Shown in pieces: positions 45,549 to 56,815 of a stretch of 64,000 nucleotides of DNA (position 1 is the first letter of the stretch; each line of letters starts with the position of its first letter). The notes beneath the pieces are model-generated. The model searched no databases, was not told where the DNA came from, and worked only from the letters and a program-made list of their open reading frames with translations. The stretch is from Gnetum montanum (Eukaryota; Streptophyta; Gnetopsida; Gnetales; Gnetaceae), in the NCBI GenBank assembly GCA_015680685.1, contig MNCI01030582.1, positions 262,326 through 326,325 of the forward strand, given 5' to 3'. Position numbers and translations under genes: made by a program.

Positions 45549-47938
45549 GATAATTAACAGATGGACGAAATTTTATCTGCACCGCTAGTTTTAACAAGCG
45601 TACACAGTGAATTCATTAGACAGCTTGATCGCACAATAATAGAAACTAACCTAGCCCTTAACGACGCAATCATAGCCACGTAGGAAACATCTCTAGACTG
45701 GCCAGAGCAATCAACGTGCATACTAGATCTGGAAGCTGGAGATGTAACCGAAGATCCACTCAACGAGGTCTCTGTGGTTACGCATAGGGGTGAGACTAAG
45801 ACTCTCAAGGTTAGTTCTCTATTAGACCAAAAGGCAAATGATGACATAAAATAGGTTCTCTAGAATAACATCACGGTGTTTGCATGGTCATACGAGGATA
45901 TGCCGGGACTAGACCCAAGATTAATTCAACAAAACATAATCCTAGATCCCCATATTAAAACCGTCAGACAGAAAGCACGAAAGATCAAGCCGGAAGTCAT
46001 GTTAGCAGTACGTGATGAAATCACTAAACTGTATCAGGCTGGTTTTATCCATGCAGTTGATTACTCAGATTGGGTATCTAACATTGTAGTGGTTCCTAAA
46101 AAGACCGGAGGAATACACATATGCATAGACTTCTGGGACTTGAAAAAATCTACAATCAAAGATAACTTCCCATTGCCGAGTATCGATCAACTGGTGGATA
46201 CAACTGCTGGGCATACACTTTTGTCCTTCATGGATGGCTTCTAAGGCTACAACCAAATACGCATCAACCCAGAGCACCAGCTAACAATGACATTCATGAC
46301 GCCTCGGGGAACCTTTTGTTACACCATGATGCCTTTTGGCTTAAAAAATGCCGGAGCAACATATCAACGAGCCATGACATACATTTTTAGCGATTACCTT
46401 CTAGGGAGACTAAATGACTATGTTGATGATATAGCTGTTAAGTCTTTAAGGTCAGAAGATTATTTAGAGGATCTGGAGTTAATCCTCAAAAGATGTTCTA
46501 AGTATGATCTCCGACTCAACCCAAAAAAGTGTGTGTTCGGAGTCAAAACCGGACGCATGCTGGGTTTTGTGGTATCAGAAACTGGCATACGCATAGATCC
46601 TGACAAAGTCAAGGTCATTATTGAACTAACACCCCCTACAAGCCTTAAGCAATTACGCGGATGATAGGGGAGGTTACAGTTTATCAAGCGGTTCATCTCG
46701 AGATTAATCAACAAGCTACACCCTATGCAACATTTGCTTAAAAAGGGGGTTAATTTCGAATGGACAGATGATTGTCAGCGTGCATTTAACAGCTTGAAGC
46801 AAGAGCTTCAATGTTTTCCAACAATGTTCCCACCACAAAGGGATCAACCATTTTATATCTACCTCACAACTTCAGACGTAGCCTTAGCCGCATTACTCTG
46901 TCAAAGGAGGGATGATGGATCAGAAGTACTCATCTACCACTTGAGTCATGCTCTATGTGCATATGAAACGAAGTATAATGAAGTAGAGCGTAACTGCTTA
47001 GCGTTAGTATTTACGCTCAAGAAGTGTAGGCATTATCTTTTTCATAGCCAAGTCAACATCATCTGTAAAAATAACATCCTCCACGCTATTACGCAGAACT
47101 TATACAAAAGTAGCAAAATAGCTCGTTGGAAGGCTATTATGGCAGAATTTGATCTGCATTACATTGGCCAATCTTCTACGAAAGGCCAAGCGATAGCCAA
47201 CCAATTAGTAACATCACCTATTGACAGTCAGGCAACCATAGAGCCTAAATTTCCAAACGAACACATACATAGCTTAAGCCCTGTCTTAACAGGCCCCGAA
47301 GCAACATTATACTTCGACGGAGCTTCAACTGTTAGAGGTGGCAGCGCCGCTACAGTTATTACGCTATCACCTGAGGATGTGCGTCTTCACGCTTATCGCT
47401 TGACCTTCCCCTGTATGAACAATGTGGTAGAGTACGAGGGGCTCCTCAGAGGATTACTAACTACTAGCGAACTCGGTGTTTGACACTTAGCAATTAAGGG
47501 TGATTCGATGCTCGTCATTAATCAGGTCACAGGAGACTATGCCTGCAAGGCTGTACACTTACAGTCCTACTGCGATATGGCTAAAGATCTTCTGAGGCAG
47601 TTCACGACCATCGATGCCCAGCACGTGCCACGCACTGATAACACACTAGCCGACGCACTGGCTACACTAGCTTTGAACGTATCCTCACACTTGTTCAACA
47701 CTTGTCCCACGTTAATAACAGATTGCACAAATCCCATCATTCAGGTGGCACATATATCTGCTCTCCTCGAGGATAGAATGCTAGAGTGGTACGATAGCAT
47801 TAAGACTTACCTCTTGTATGGCGAGCCACCACACGAATTAACACAAGTGCAGAAGGATGCAATCCGCAAGCGAGCTAAGAAGTACATCATCATGGGAGAC
47901 AGTACTCTCTGTAGGCGCTCTTTTGATGGTGTGCTGCT
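45549..47938 (+). pseudogene. Element D pol part 1: RT, RNase H, second RNase H, integrase start
   Basis: One frame from ATG 45561 runs to the E insertion with only about five stops (TAG, TAA or TGA, near 45678, 45853, 46242, 46662 and 47481). RT: PKKTGGIHICIDFWDLKK (46095), FMDGF, MMPFGLKNAGATYQ (46327), YVDD intact at 46420-46431. RNase H: FYIYLTTSD at 46848 to about 47200. Second RNase H: LYFDGAS at 47310, GDSMLVINQV at 47502 and ADALATLA at 47650. Integrase lead-in: EWYDSIKTYL and the RSFDGVL stretch at 47915. Two RNase H domains place it in the TAT lineage. It supplies reverse transcription. Confidence 0.93.
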
Positions 47939-48785
47939 TGTACCGCCTGAAATCGTCGGTCTCCGGCTGGAAGAGAAAACAGAGGCTGTGGGATCGCGGG
48001 ACGGGTACAGAAGACCCTGCCTTCGCCTGAGGGCGAGCTGGAATGCAACGAAGGAAGAGTACCTTGGGTGGTCCGCACGCAGATCAGACAAGGATTTCCC
48101 CGCGTGTACACAAAATGCTAATACGCTGGGTTATGCGTAAACGGCGTGTAGGCGTAAACAACAAAAACAACGTGAAACGTAAATGGATGCAAACGAAGCA
48201 TGAGCGTAAATAGACGTAAACAAGGCGTGGGCTAAATTGATGTAAAACTGTAAAAGAACTTGCAGAAAATGAAACAATGGAATTACAGAGTCAGAGTACA
48301 GTGCACCGGTCTAACGCAGTTGTGGGAACACAAGGCGGACGAAAAGCCCTGGCATACACAGAGGTGACTCGGTCGATTTGCAGGGCAAGCGGAGAGTAAG
48401 AGACTAGATACGCAGCATGCAGGGCTTCCCAGCGTAAGAAGGTTATCTGCTCTTTTGCGTAGTGTAAATGTTCTCTAGTGTGCTCCAGGATTTTGCCAAC
48501 CGTCCCTCGGTGGAAGTGGAAAAATTGGGGTTTTATACCGGTTTAGGGTGACACGTGACGCGTTGACCAGGTGCGAAAGCGTAAAATTTACAAGTGTACA
48601 ACATGTTACATCTGCCGACGTATACGCTGTATATGTTTGGGCGTATACACTGCTACAGTGTTTCAGCGTATGCTACAATACTGCTACATTGCCGCTACAG
48701 TGTTTTTTCAACAAAAACACTCAAAACAGGCCCGTTTCAAAGCCGAATTCGCTGCGATTCGCACCTACTTCAAACCAGTCTAAGT
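47939..48785 (-). repeat. Left LTR of element E, inverted and truncated
   Basis: Its reverse complement matches 54390-55197, including the U5 end, the U5 block (47990-48110), a CACCGAGGGAC stretch and the TTTTATA box at 48531-48537 (minus strand). Beyond about 48600 it diverges into CTGTAGCGGC/GCTACA units in place of the GCGTATAC repeats of the right copy. Confidence 0.88.
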
Positions 48786-49058
48786 CCTAACGGCCACCAA
48801 CATGGATCACCTGGTCTAAGGCATATAATACACACAACATAACAATTCCAAGATGACTTCCTCTTACCCAAGATCACCATCCACGTATGACTACAGTTCA
48901 TAATTTCATACTTAGCCAAATTTTCTCCTGTTTACGCTGTACACGCAAGACACTTAGAAAAATCGTCAACGTTCACACACCGAACACTCTGCACACTTAG
49001 CCCGAAACACATTCGGCACTTGTTAGCTAGCTTATATGTTGCCCCGTCACACATCACC
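48786..49058 (+). other. Leader of element E without a primer site
   Basis: It is non-coding. From about 48900 it has CACTTAG/CATACTTAGCC units like the leader of element F. The TGGCGCTAGAAGG primer site expected before it is not found between 48785 and 48900, so the rearrangement that inverted the LTR probably removed it. Confidence 0.55.
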
Positions 49059-52000
49059 ATGGAGTCATCCCCAACCTCTAATGCACACACCTTCGTCACA
49101 CAGGAACAATACAACTTTATCTGTGTGAAGATTCAGGCCAACCTTTCTCTTGACATCATAGAACAGGAGGAAAAATGAAACTTCAAGCACATATACATGG
49201 GAGGTCACAAATTCGTCCCCTCTGTATATGATGTCATCCCCCTTTCTGAGCCTCAGCATAGACTCATCTCCCAACTCTTTATGGAAAAGAGCCAAAACTC
49301 ACGGCGACCCAATGAGGAGCCCCAAAACCAACATGATGTAGATGGCTTCGAGGCACAATCTGAACCTGAGGATTCATACCACATCCTCAGTCCCCATGCC
49401 TACATGAACCCATCACTCCATCCTCACATGGGACAGACGACTACTCACCAAGTGTTAATGAGCACACAAGCACCAGTACCCCAACAAAGATTACCCATCC
49501 CCATCTCCACCCAGTACATACCACACGTGCAGCTGCATGCGGCCACTTTCACTACATCGGCCCCGCACATCCAGGGTGTCACTTCACAGTTTGTGGCTAG
49601 GTAAGGAACCATACCCCTTGTTCAACAACCCACTCACTTCAACGTGCCACACCCCACAACCGCAACTCTGAACATCGCTCCACAGTAACAAATGACAACC
49701 CAACAACCTCCCCAACCAACTAATCTACCTACCGCTCAAGAGTGGATAGAAGAAAAACAGATGATGCAAGCGTTAGCAGATGAGGTAAAGCAACTCAAAG
49801 CTGATAACACTGAATAAGTTAAAGTACTGGATTTCTACCGCAATGATCCGATTAGCTCTTCAGTGCCACCGTTAGCTTTACCCAAGGGAATCACACTGCC
49901 CCAGTTAACCAAGTACAATGGGAAGGGAGATCCAAANTGAGGATCTCTTACACCAATTCGTTACCAGGTTTAAGTACAACCTGAAGCCTGAAGCAACCCT
50001 AGACACCCTGATACAGGTGAAACAAGCACCACTTGAGCCTGTGCAAAAGTTCATCCAACGATGGAGTGCAGTCCTTAACGAACTTCATGAGCCCATCCCT
50101 GAAAAGTATTTGCTTACAATTCTGAAGGGAGCCATGAATGACTTCATTAAGTCAAAATTGTACTACATGAGCATTCAAACGTTGAGCCAAGCATTCACAT
50201 AGATCAAGAACATTGAACAAGCTGCGCAAACTAGCAATGATCCCGCCTATGTGGCTTACAAGAACCAACATGTTGCGAAACAAAAGGCGATAACAGAAAC
50301 TGTGGCCGTAAGCACAAAAACAACTAACACTAGTACCAACCTGCCTACAACAATAGGAGCCACCTTAAGGTCCAATTTTCAAAGCAAGGATCACTCTAAG
50401 TACACATCACTACCTGCGCGACCTTTGGAACTACTAGAGCACCTCCTTAAAGCTGGGAAAATCCAATACAAACACGTAGCGGAGAATGCTCACCGCCGAC
50501 ATGACAGGTACTGCGAACTACTGAGGAACCCCACCTTAGCAGCACCAAACGAGTCCCCGGTTCCACGACATTTCAAGTTAGACTAATTCTTTCATTACCA
50601 CCAGATGTCTGGTCATAATACTGACACCTATCGTGCGTTAAAGGATGATCTACAAGCAATGATAGAACGGGGCCAACTGAACATCAGCGCCCTGAATCAA
50701 CCAAGCACAGATGATGCCCCCTATGTCATAAACTCCATTAGCATAGATAGTAAGCCTAAATCTGTGCGCAACCTTTTGTGATCCATGTGCCTCCTAGCAA
50801 GGCAACAATCCTCTCTGCCTCCACAAGCAAGGGGCCTCCCATCATCATCAAGGTGCCACCTAGAGCACTGACGATACCTTTTGTGGTCAAGGTACCACCA
50901 CCTCACACGTCCGCTAAGACGTTAAACTAGCAAGATCCAATGCAATCCCGAGCAATGAAAACACCCTTTGTGGTCAAAGTACCACCACTGATGCCCGCTA
51001 AGACGTTAAACTGGCACAATTTACCAACGACAACTGCAAAGAAACCTTTCATCATCAAAGTGCCACAACAGGCCAGTCAAACAACAACAACACCTCCTAA
51101 ACTCCCATTTGTCATAAAAGTGCCACCACGCGATGGCCCCTCACCTACCCAGTGCCCAACAGTAGGAAACGTCTCAACCTCTCCTCCCTCAATAGTCAAC
51201 CCTGCCAACAACACGGATAAGCCTACCAAATGGTAGCAGAAGAGGACAAATGAACAATGAACAAAACCCATAGCTAAAACAAAGGACACACCTAGTATAC
51301 AACAACTCAACGCTGGGGGCCCTACCCCTAATCTCAAACAAACCAAGCCCAAGCCCTCAACCCATACAAAGACAACCAACACAATGACAGACAACACAGA
51401 CTTTGTAGCTACATTAGCCCAGGTGAAACAAATGCTCAAACAAAAGAACACAACCATGAGCTTGTACGATTTGGTCATGACATTATCGGCTCATCACGAA
51501 GCCTTAGCGCAAATGTTAGCATTCATTCCTGTTACAGAGGATATCCCTGCTAACATGGAATCCATCCATGCAACGATTTCACAACACACACCACAAGGAT
51601 TGGGTTCAAACACCTTAGCCTTTCATGATGATGTAGTTAAACTTAACCCTGAACGAGGGGAAGTAACAACAGCTCCATTATCGATTAGTGTACGTGTTGG
51701 GGAATGTACTATTCGCAGAGTGCACGTTGATGACGGTGCGGCAACAAACGTAGTTCTATACTCCGTCATCGATAAACTAGGCATGGTAGATGAGATCATG
51801 CCAACTGAAACCACGTGTCTAAAATCCTTCAATGGATCATGTGTCACAGTCAAGGGCACAATCAACTTAGCCTTTGTGGTAGGTGAACAATTCCCCACCA
51901 GCACGGAGTTCACTATCATAGAAGAGATGCCTAGTTTCAACATGATTCTTGGTAGACCATGGCTAGCACAACAACGAGCCATTTCCTCACCGATACATCA

Positions 52001-52373
52001 AGAAATCCACCTTCCACACGAAGGTGGACAAGTCATTATACATGGAGACAACACTCCTTTTCAAGCTGACCACAACATAGACATGTCACAGGTCTTGAAA
52101 GAGAAGCCTCTTGAAGCAACACCCACAACAACAAACACAACACCTAGAGCTAAAACGCCCGAACGAGGGGTAAATACTAAAAGCCTCCCAGAGCAAACTA
52201 GCATGCCTCTTAGACCATGTCTGACTAAGACACAACCACATAGTCAAGAATCCCCTGTGGCCAAAGACACGTCTAATCCCCGCCCACTCTTCACCTTTGT
52301 TCGTTGTGCATACGTCACCTTAGTTGGCATTGTACTAGCTTACGCGCTCGCATGTGGCCCGAAAAGGCCTTAA
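49059..52373 (+). pseudogene. Element E gag-protease polyprotein
   Basis: ATG 49059 opens a reading like D's: QEQYNFICVKIQ, YDVIPL, a Pro/Gln-rich linker (49330-49740), FYRNDPIS and TKYNGKGDP (49830-49935), then after an N at 49937 the frame changes and about 45 codons of capsid present in D are missing. Capsid end ILKGAMNDFIKSKLYYM is at 50120-50170. A tail has three PF-x-x-KVP units (50960-51125). Protease (51384-52373) is one open frame with MSLYDLVMT, catalytic VHVDDGA at 51721-51741 and a WLAQQ flap at 51960. It ends in the GGCC-type array. Only a few stops occur. Confidence 0.88.
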
Positions 52374-52408
52374 ACTAGAACACGTGGCCCGAAAAGGCCT
52401 TAAACTAC
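52353..52408 (+). repeat. GGCC-type motif pair of element E
   Basis: Two tandem copies of GTGGCCCGAAAAGGCC followed by TTAAACTA, 26 nt apart, overlap the protease stop. They match D's array at 40708. Confidence 0.88.
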
Positions 52409-53974
52409 CACCTTTTCACATTATTTTCTATTTACTTGTGCATTTCAATTCATGTTTTCTGCAGTGGCTATTTAACATTGTTTTATCTAGTTGCTTTTGT
52501 TTACAGGATTGTACAGACGCACATGCATGCATCCACCCTGACAGTCCTAGCATCATGACTTAAAACTGATACCACAGAATGTCCTGGCATCATGACGGTA
52601 AACTGACATCACAGAGCTTCATCTGACATGACACTAAACTATCACACTCATTCACCAGAGTCTGCTAAGACTATAAACTAGCTTGCCTCTTCATAGTCCT
52701 CCACGACTATAAACTAGCATCGTACCATCCGCTACGACGATAAGCTGGCAATGTCCAATGGTGTTACGACGTAAAACTAACCCATGATAGTTCGCTAAGA
52801 CTATAAACTAGCCAGATCATTTCTAGCACATTCATCTGCTACTGTAATTCATGACATGCCTGCTGCATCATTCATCACACCGGCTTTGACAACACTATTG
52901 CTGCTCATTCTGTTTGCCTCAAGTTTTACATGGTGCCTCCATTTTCATCAGTTACATTCGTGCCTGAAGTGTTTGCTAACTCATTTTCTTGTGGTTTTCT
53001 TGTCTTCTTGGAGTTATGTTTGCAGGATGACACCCAATGGTGCTCATACACAGATACACTTCATCACGGTGACAAAGTGCCACATTGTTTCTGACGCATG
53101 CAACCAGGTTAATCAATCTGGTCAAAAGTACATTCCCTGTTCCCAATACATTCTCCATTTCCCCCAACACTCTTATTCCCTTTCCTAACCGTTTACAGTT
53201 CCCAGATACACCCAGTACACCCCAAAAATTTGAACACACGGTTCCACGCTATGACACTCTCAAGCAACTGCAACACACAATATGGCACATGAGCATGAGT
53301 GAAAAATTGAATGAGAGCTCTTGCCAGAAATCAAAAAAGACAAAAAAAAGAGATAAAACACACAAAAAAAAGAAAAAGAAAGAAAAAGAAAAGAGAAAAG
53401 AGTAAAGAGCAAAGAGCAAAATGAACCACAAGACCCTCGGCACTTCCCATAAGCCTCAGGCGGGAAGGCAGTTGTCTTGGAAATAAACACTCATGTCTCA
53501 AAAGCTCAAGTAACATCTCATTGCGCAACTTTGGCTCTCCACCAACAGGTTTTCTTCGAATACCAAACAAAGGGCCCATTCCTCCAGACAATGTAACCCA
53601 CCATCACGTGGCCAACAAGTCCTCTTAAACACTAAATAAGAGTCTTGTTCCGCCAAAGGATGAACATCTCATGTTTTGATTCCGAGTCTGCTAAACAATG
53701 GCTATTGAAAAGGATCAATGTGACCCATATACACACTAGAACATCCCCTTTACCATGCACAATCCCTTGATCAGGTCCCAATCCCCATAATTTTCATTTC
53801 CCTATCTAGCTACAAGCTTTATTTCCCAATCTCAGGTACTTTTGAACACAGTGCGATGACATCTGGCCAAGTGCCAAAGGACAATGTTTCTACCAATTTT
53901 GCTTGTGGTGTTTTGTACTTCTTTGTCGATGCCTCTCAGGTCAATTCCTCCAGACATCAACAAAAAGGAGCCAA
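52409..53974 (+). other. 3' non-coding region of element E
   Basis: It holds a TTAAACTAGC motif array (52546-52815), then AT-rich sequence without supported genes, a purine-rich block (53325-53420), and a polypurine tract CAACAAAAAGGAGCCAA (53959-53974) before the LTR. The motif array, purine block and tract follow the same order as in element A. Confidence 0.75.
52546..52815 (+). repeat. TTAAACTGGCA motif array of element E
   Basis: About eight copies with cores such as GACTATAAACTAGC, GACGATAAGCTGGC and GACGTAAAACTAAC occur, many preceded by TCYGCTA. Spacing is about 30-40 nt. Confidence 0.85.
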
Positions 53975-55197
53975 TGAAACATCAAAAAAAAATTTCGCTA
54001 ACACTTGTAGACAAAAATTAAGCTAAGTCATGTTGGTCCTCAGCATGACCAAGCTTGAAAGCCTCAAAAATAGCATCAAACGAAGTCAAAGCAAGCAAGT
54101 AAGAGTTCCCTGGGATCCACAGAAGACTACGATGACATCCGACATTAAAATTGGAAAATCTTGAGCTCAAAATACTTGGTTTTCACTAAGTATGCATCCT
54201 GTACGCTGGCCTACACATGCCCAACGTAAGGCCCAGCGTACAGCAACTTTCGGGGCTCAAAAACTCATCAAAACATGCTAAAGTGGAGTGTCCAGACCCT
54301 CCAAAACCTTCCCCAAGGTCCGCATCAGGTCTCAGGCACTTGAAAATCGAATTTTGGGCTCCAAATGATGGTCTTTTCATTCCTCTACGCCTAGCGTATA
54401 CAGTGTACGTTCAGCATTCACAGCATATACGTCCAGTGTATACGCCCCAGCGTATACAGTGTACGTTCAGCATTCACAGCGTATACGTCCAGCATATACG
54501 CCCCAGCGTATACAACGTATACATTCAGCGTATACGTCGACAGATGTAACATGTTGTACACTTGTAAATTTTATGCTTTTGCACCTGGTCAACGCATCAC
54601 GTGTCACCCTAAACCGGTATAAAACCCCGATTTTTCCACTTCCACCGAGGGACGTTTGGCAAAATTCTGGAGCACACGAGAGGACATCTACGCTGCACAA
54701 AAGAGCAAAAAACCTTCTTACGCTGGGAAGCCCTGCACACTACGGATCTAGTCTCTTACGCTCCGCCTCCCTTGCGAACTAGCCGAGTCATTCCTGCATA
54801 CGCCGGGGCTTTTCGTCCGCCTTGTGTCCCCTCACGACTGCGTTAGACCAGTGCATTGTACTTTGACTCTATACTGTTTACATTTGTTGCAAGTTCTTTT
54901 ACAGTTTTACGTCAATTTGGCCCATGCCTCACTCACGCTTTGTTTACATCCGTTTATGTTTTACGCTGTTTTCACTGTTTACGCCTGCATGCCATTTACG
55001 CATAACCCAGCATATAGCATTTTTCATACGCGCGGGGAAATCCTTGTCTGATCCGCGTGCGGACCACCCAAGGTACTCTGCCTCTGTTGCATTCCAGCTC
55101 GCCCTCAGGCGAAGGCAGGGTCTTCTGTACCCATCCCGCGATCCCATGGCCTCTATTTTTTCCTTCCAGCCAGACACCGATGATTTTGGGTTGTACA
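53975..55197 (+). repeat. Right LTR of element E
   Basis: It starts TGAAACATC after the polypurine tract and ends GTTGTACA. GCGTATACG-type palindromic units lie at 54210-54540, a TATAAAA box at 54618-54624, GTTTACGC-rich sequence at 54890-55010 and the U5 block at 55030-55130. Confidence 0.88.
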
Positions 55198-55202
55198 CTG
55201 CT

Positions 55203-56290
55203 TACTTGCGTTAACAAGGACCAAGCACAACGTATAGTCGGCGAGGTCCATGAGGGTTTATGCGGAGGACATGTAGCACCACGGGCTATGGCTTCGAAAA
55301 TCCATCACTTAGGGTATTACTAGCCTTACATGGAAAAAGATTGTCTGACAAAGGTTAAAATGTGTAACACGTGTAAGCGTTACACCAATCTTATACACGT
55401 GTTGCCTACAGAGTTACATACAACTCAGATAACATGACTATTTCAACGATGGAGACTGGACATCATAGATCCCATCGCACCAAAATCTTCCACAGGTCAT
55501 AGCTTTATAATTACCACTACTGAGTACTTTACGAAGTGGGTAGAAGCTATTCCTTTACGGAAGATCACATCTCAACAGATTTTCCATTTCATCTTAGACA
55601 ATATTGTAACAAGATTTGGTCTCCCGATGACTATCGTGACCGATAATGGGCCATAGTTTAGTAGTTCAGAAACTAAATCCTTCTATGATAGCCTTGGCAT
55701 TAAACAATCTTTTTCCTCAACCTATTACCCACAAGCAAATGGTCAAGCTAAAGCCACAAACAAGGTCATCATCAATCTGCTCAAGAAAATGCTTGACAGC
55801 AACAAGAGGCGGTGGCATGAAAAAATCCTCTATGTGCTATGGGTGTATCGTACTACATGTAGGATGGCTACAAACAGTATGCCCTATAGCCTAGTTTATA
55901 GATCTGAAGCAGTGCTGCCCCTTGAATTGCAGGTTCCTTCTCTGAGAATGGTCCTCTCCACAATTATAAATGAGGCTCAACACACCGAGTCTCAGATCAT
56001 GGATTTGGATTCAGTAGAAGAAAAGCGAATACAAAAACTTGATACAATCCAGAGGTATCAAGACAAATAGGGCAAAAGAATCACCACAATCTTCAGTAGC
56101 GTCTGATCAAGAAGGGAGATTTAGTTCTCAAGGCGATTCGTGAACCAGTGGGTAAATTCTCTGCAAACTGGGAGGGCCCTTTCTTGGTGGTGGATGTGTA
56201 TGGCAATGGAGCATTCAAGCTAGCGGACAACGACAACAACGAGCTATCAAATCCTATTAATCATATATATCTGAAGCGGTACTACATATA
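55203..56290 (+). pseudogene. Element D pol part 2: integrase
   Basis: The frame resumes at 55204 and carries the zinc-binding region (GGH, HHLGYY, then C-x2-C at about 55362), the core LDIID (55460), a VTDNG block (55640), and YYPQANGQAKATNK (55723-55764) where the third catalytic acid Glu is Lys (codon AAA). The region YVLWVYRTTCRMATNSMPYSL follows. A TAG at 56068 and a shift precede the C-terminal GNGAFKLADN and NHIYLKRYY end (56200-56290). Integrase joins cDNA to host DNA. With the Lys this copy should be inactive. Confidence 0.9.
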
Positions 56291-56317
56291 GCTGCATCTC
56301 TAGTGTGAACATCAGGT

Positions 56318-56815
56318 ATGGCCAAAATCGTCCGCTATGACGTTAAACTGGCAAGAACCGTTCGCTACGACATAAAACTGGCACTCACTTCACGCGTCTG
56401 CCATGACGTTAAACTGACACTGATCTTCTACCATGACATAAAACTGGCAAGTTGTAATCGTCTGCTACGACGTAAAACTGACAGTGTTGTACAGGTCCAC
56501 CAAGATGACAAATTGGCATTTCCTGCACGCGTCCGCCACGATGCTAAACTCGTATCGGCTGTCCTCCATGATGAAAAACTGGCTCAGGGAAGCGATCATC
56601 TGCTGAGACGTAAAACCAGCACAGACTTGTCCCTGGGTCATGGCATAAAACTAACACCCACTACACGGTCTTCTGGGACCATAAATCAGCTCCGCCACCA
56701 TCCGCTACGATGTAAAACTAGCATTTCTTGGTCTGCCTAGACTTTAAATTGGGACCATGGTCTGCTGAGACTTAAAACTAGCAACGACAGTCTACCAGGA
56801 CTTAAAACTGGGACA
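56318..56815 (+). repeat. TTAAACTGGCA motif array of element D
   Basis: About fifteen copies, the largest array here. Best units read TCCGCTATGACG followed by TTAAACTGGCA; others have GACATAAAACTGGC or GACTTAAAACTAGC. Spacing is 30-40 nt with unrelated spacers. It starts about 30 nt after the integrase reading ends. Confidence 0.9.

Larger units (their letters stand above)
47939..55197 (+). mobile_element. Element E: gag-protease-only element with inverted LTRs
   Basis: It is flanked by perfect CTGCT duplications (47934-47938 and 55198-55202); removing it and one copy restores D's integrase frame. Both ends are the same sequence in opposite orientation, each a U5 end (GTACA). The right LTR (53975-55197) is in the sense of gag-protease (49059-52373). 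The left copy (47939 to about 48785) is inverted and lacks its U3 start. No pol is present and no primer site is visible. Confidence 0.88.

Noticed and set aside
48548-48842. Several 70-82 aa ORFs near the left end of E
   Set aside because: They are inside the inverted LTR and overlap in three frames.
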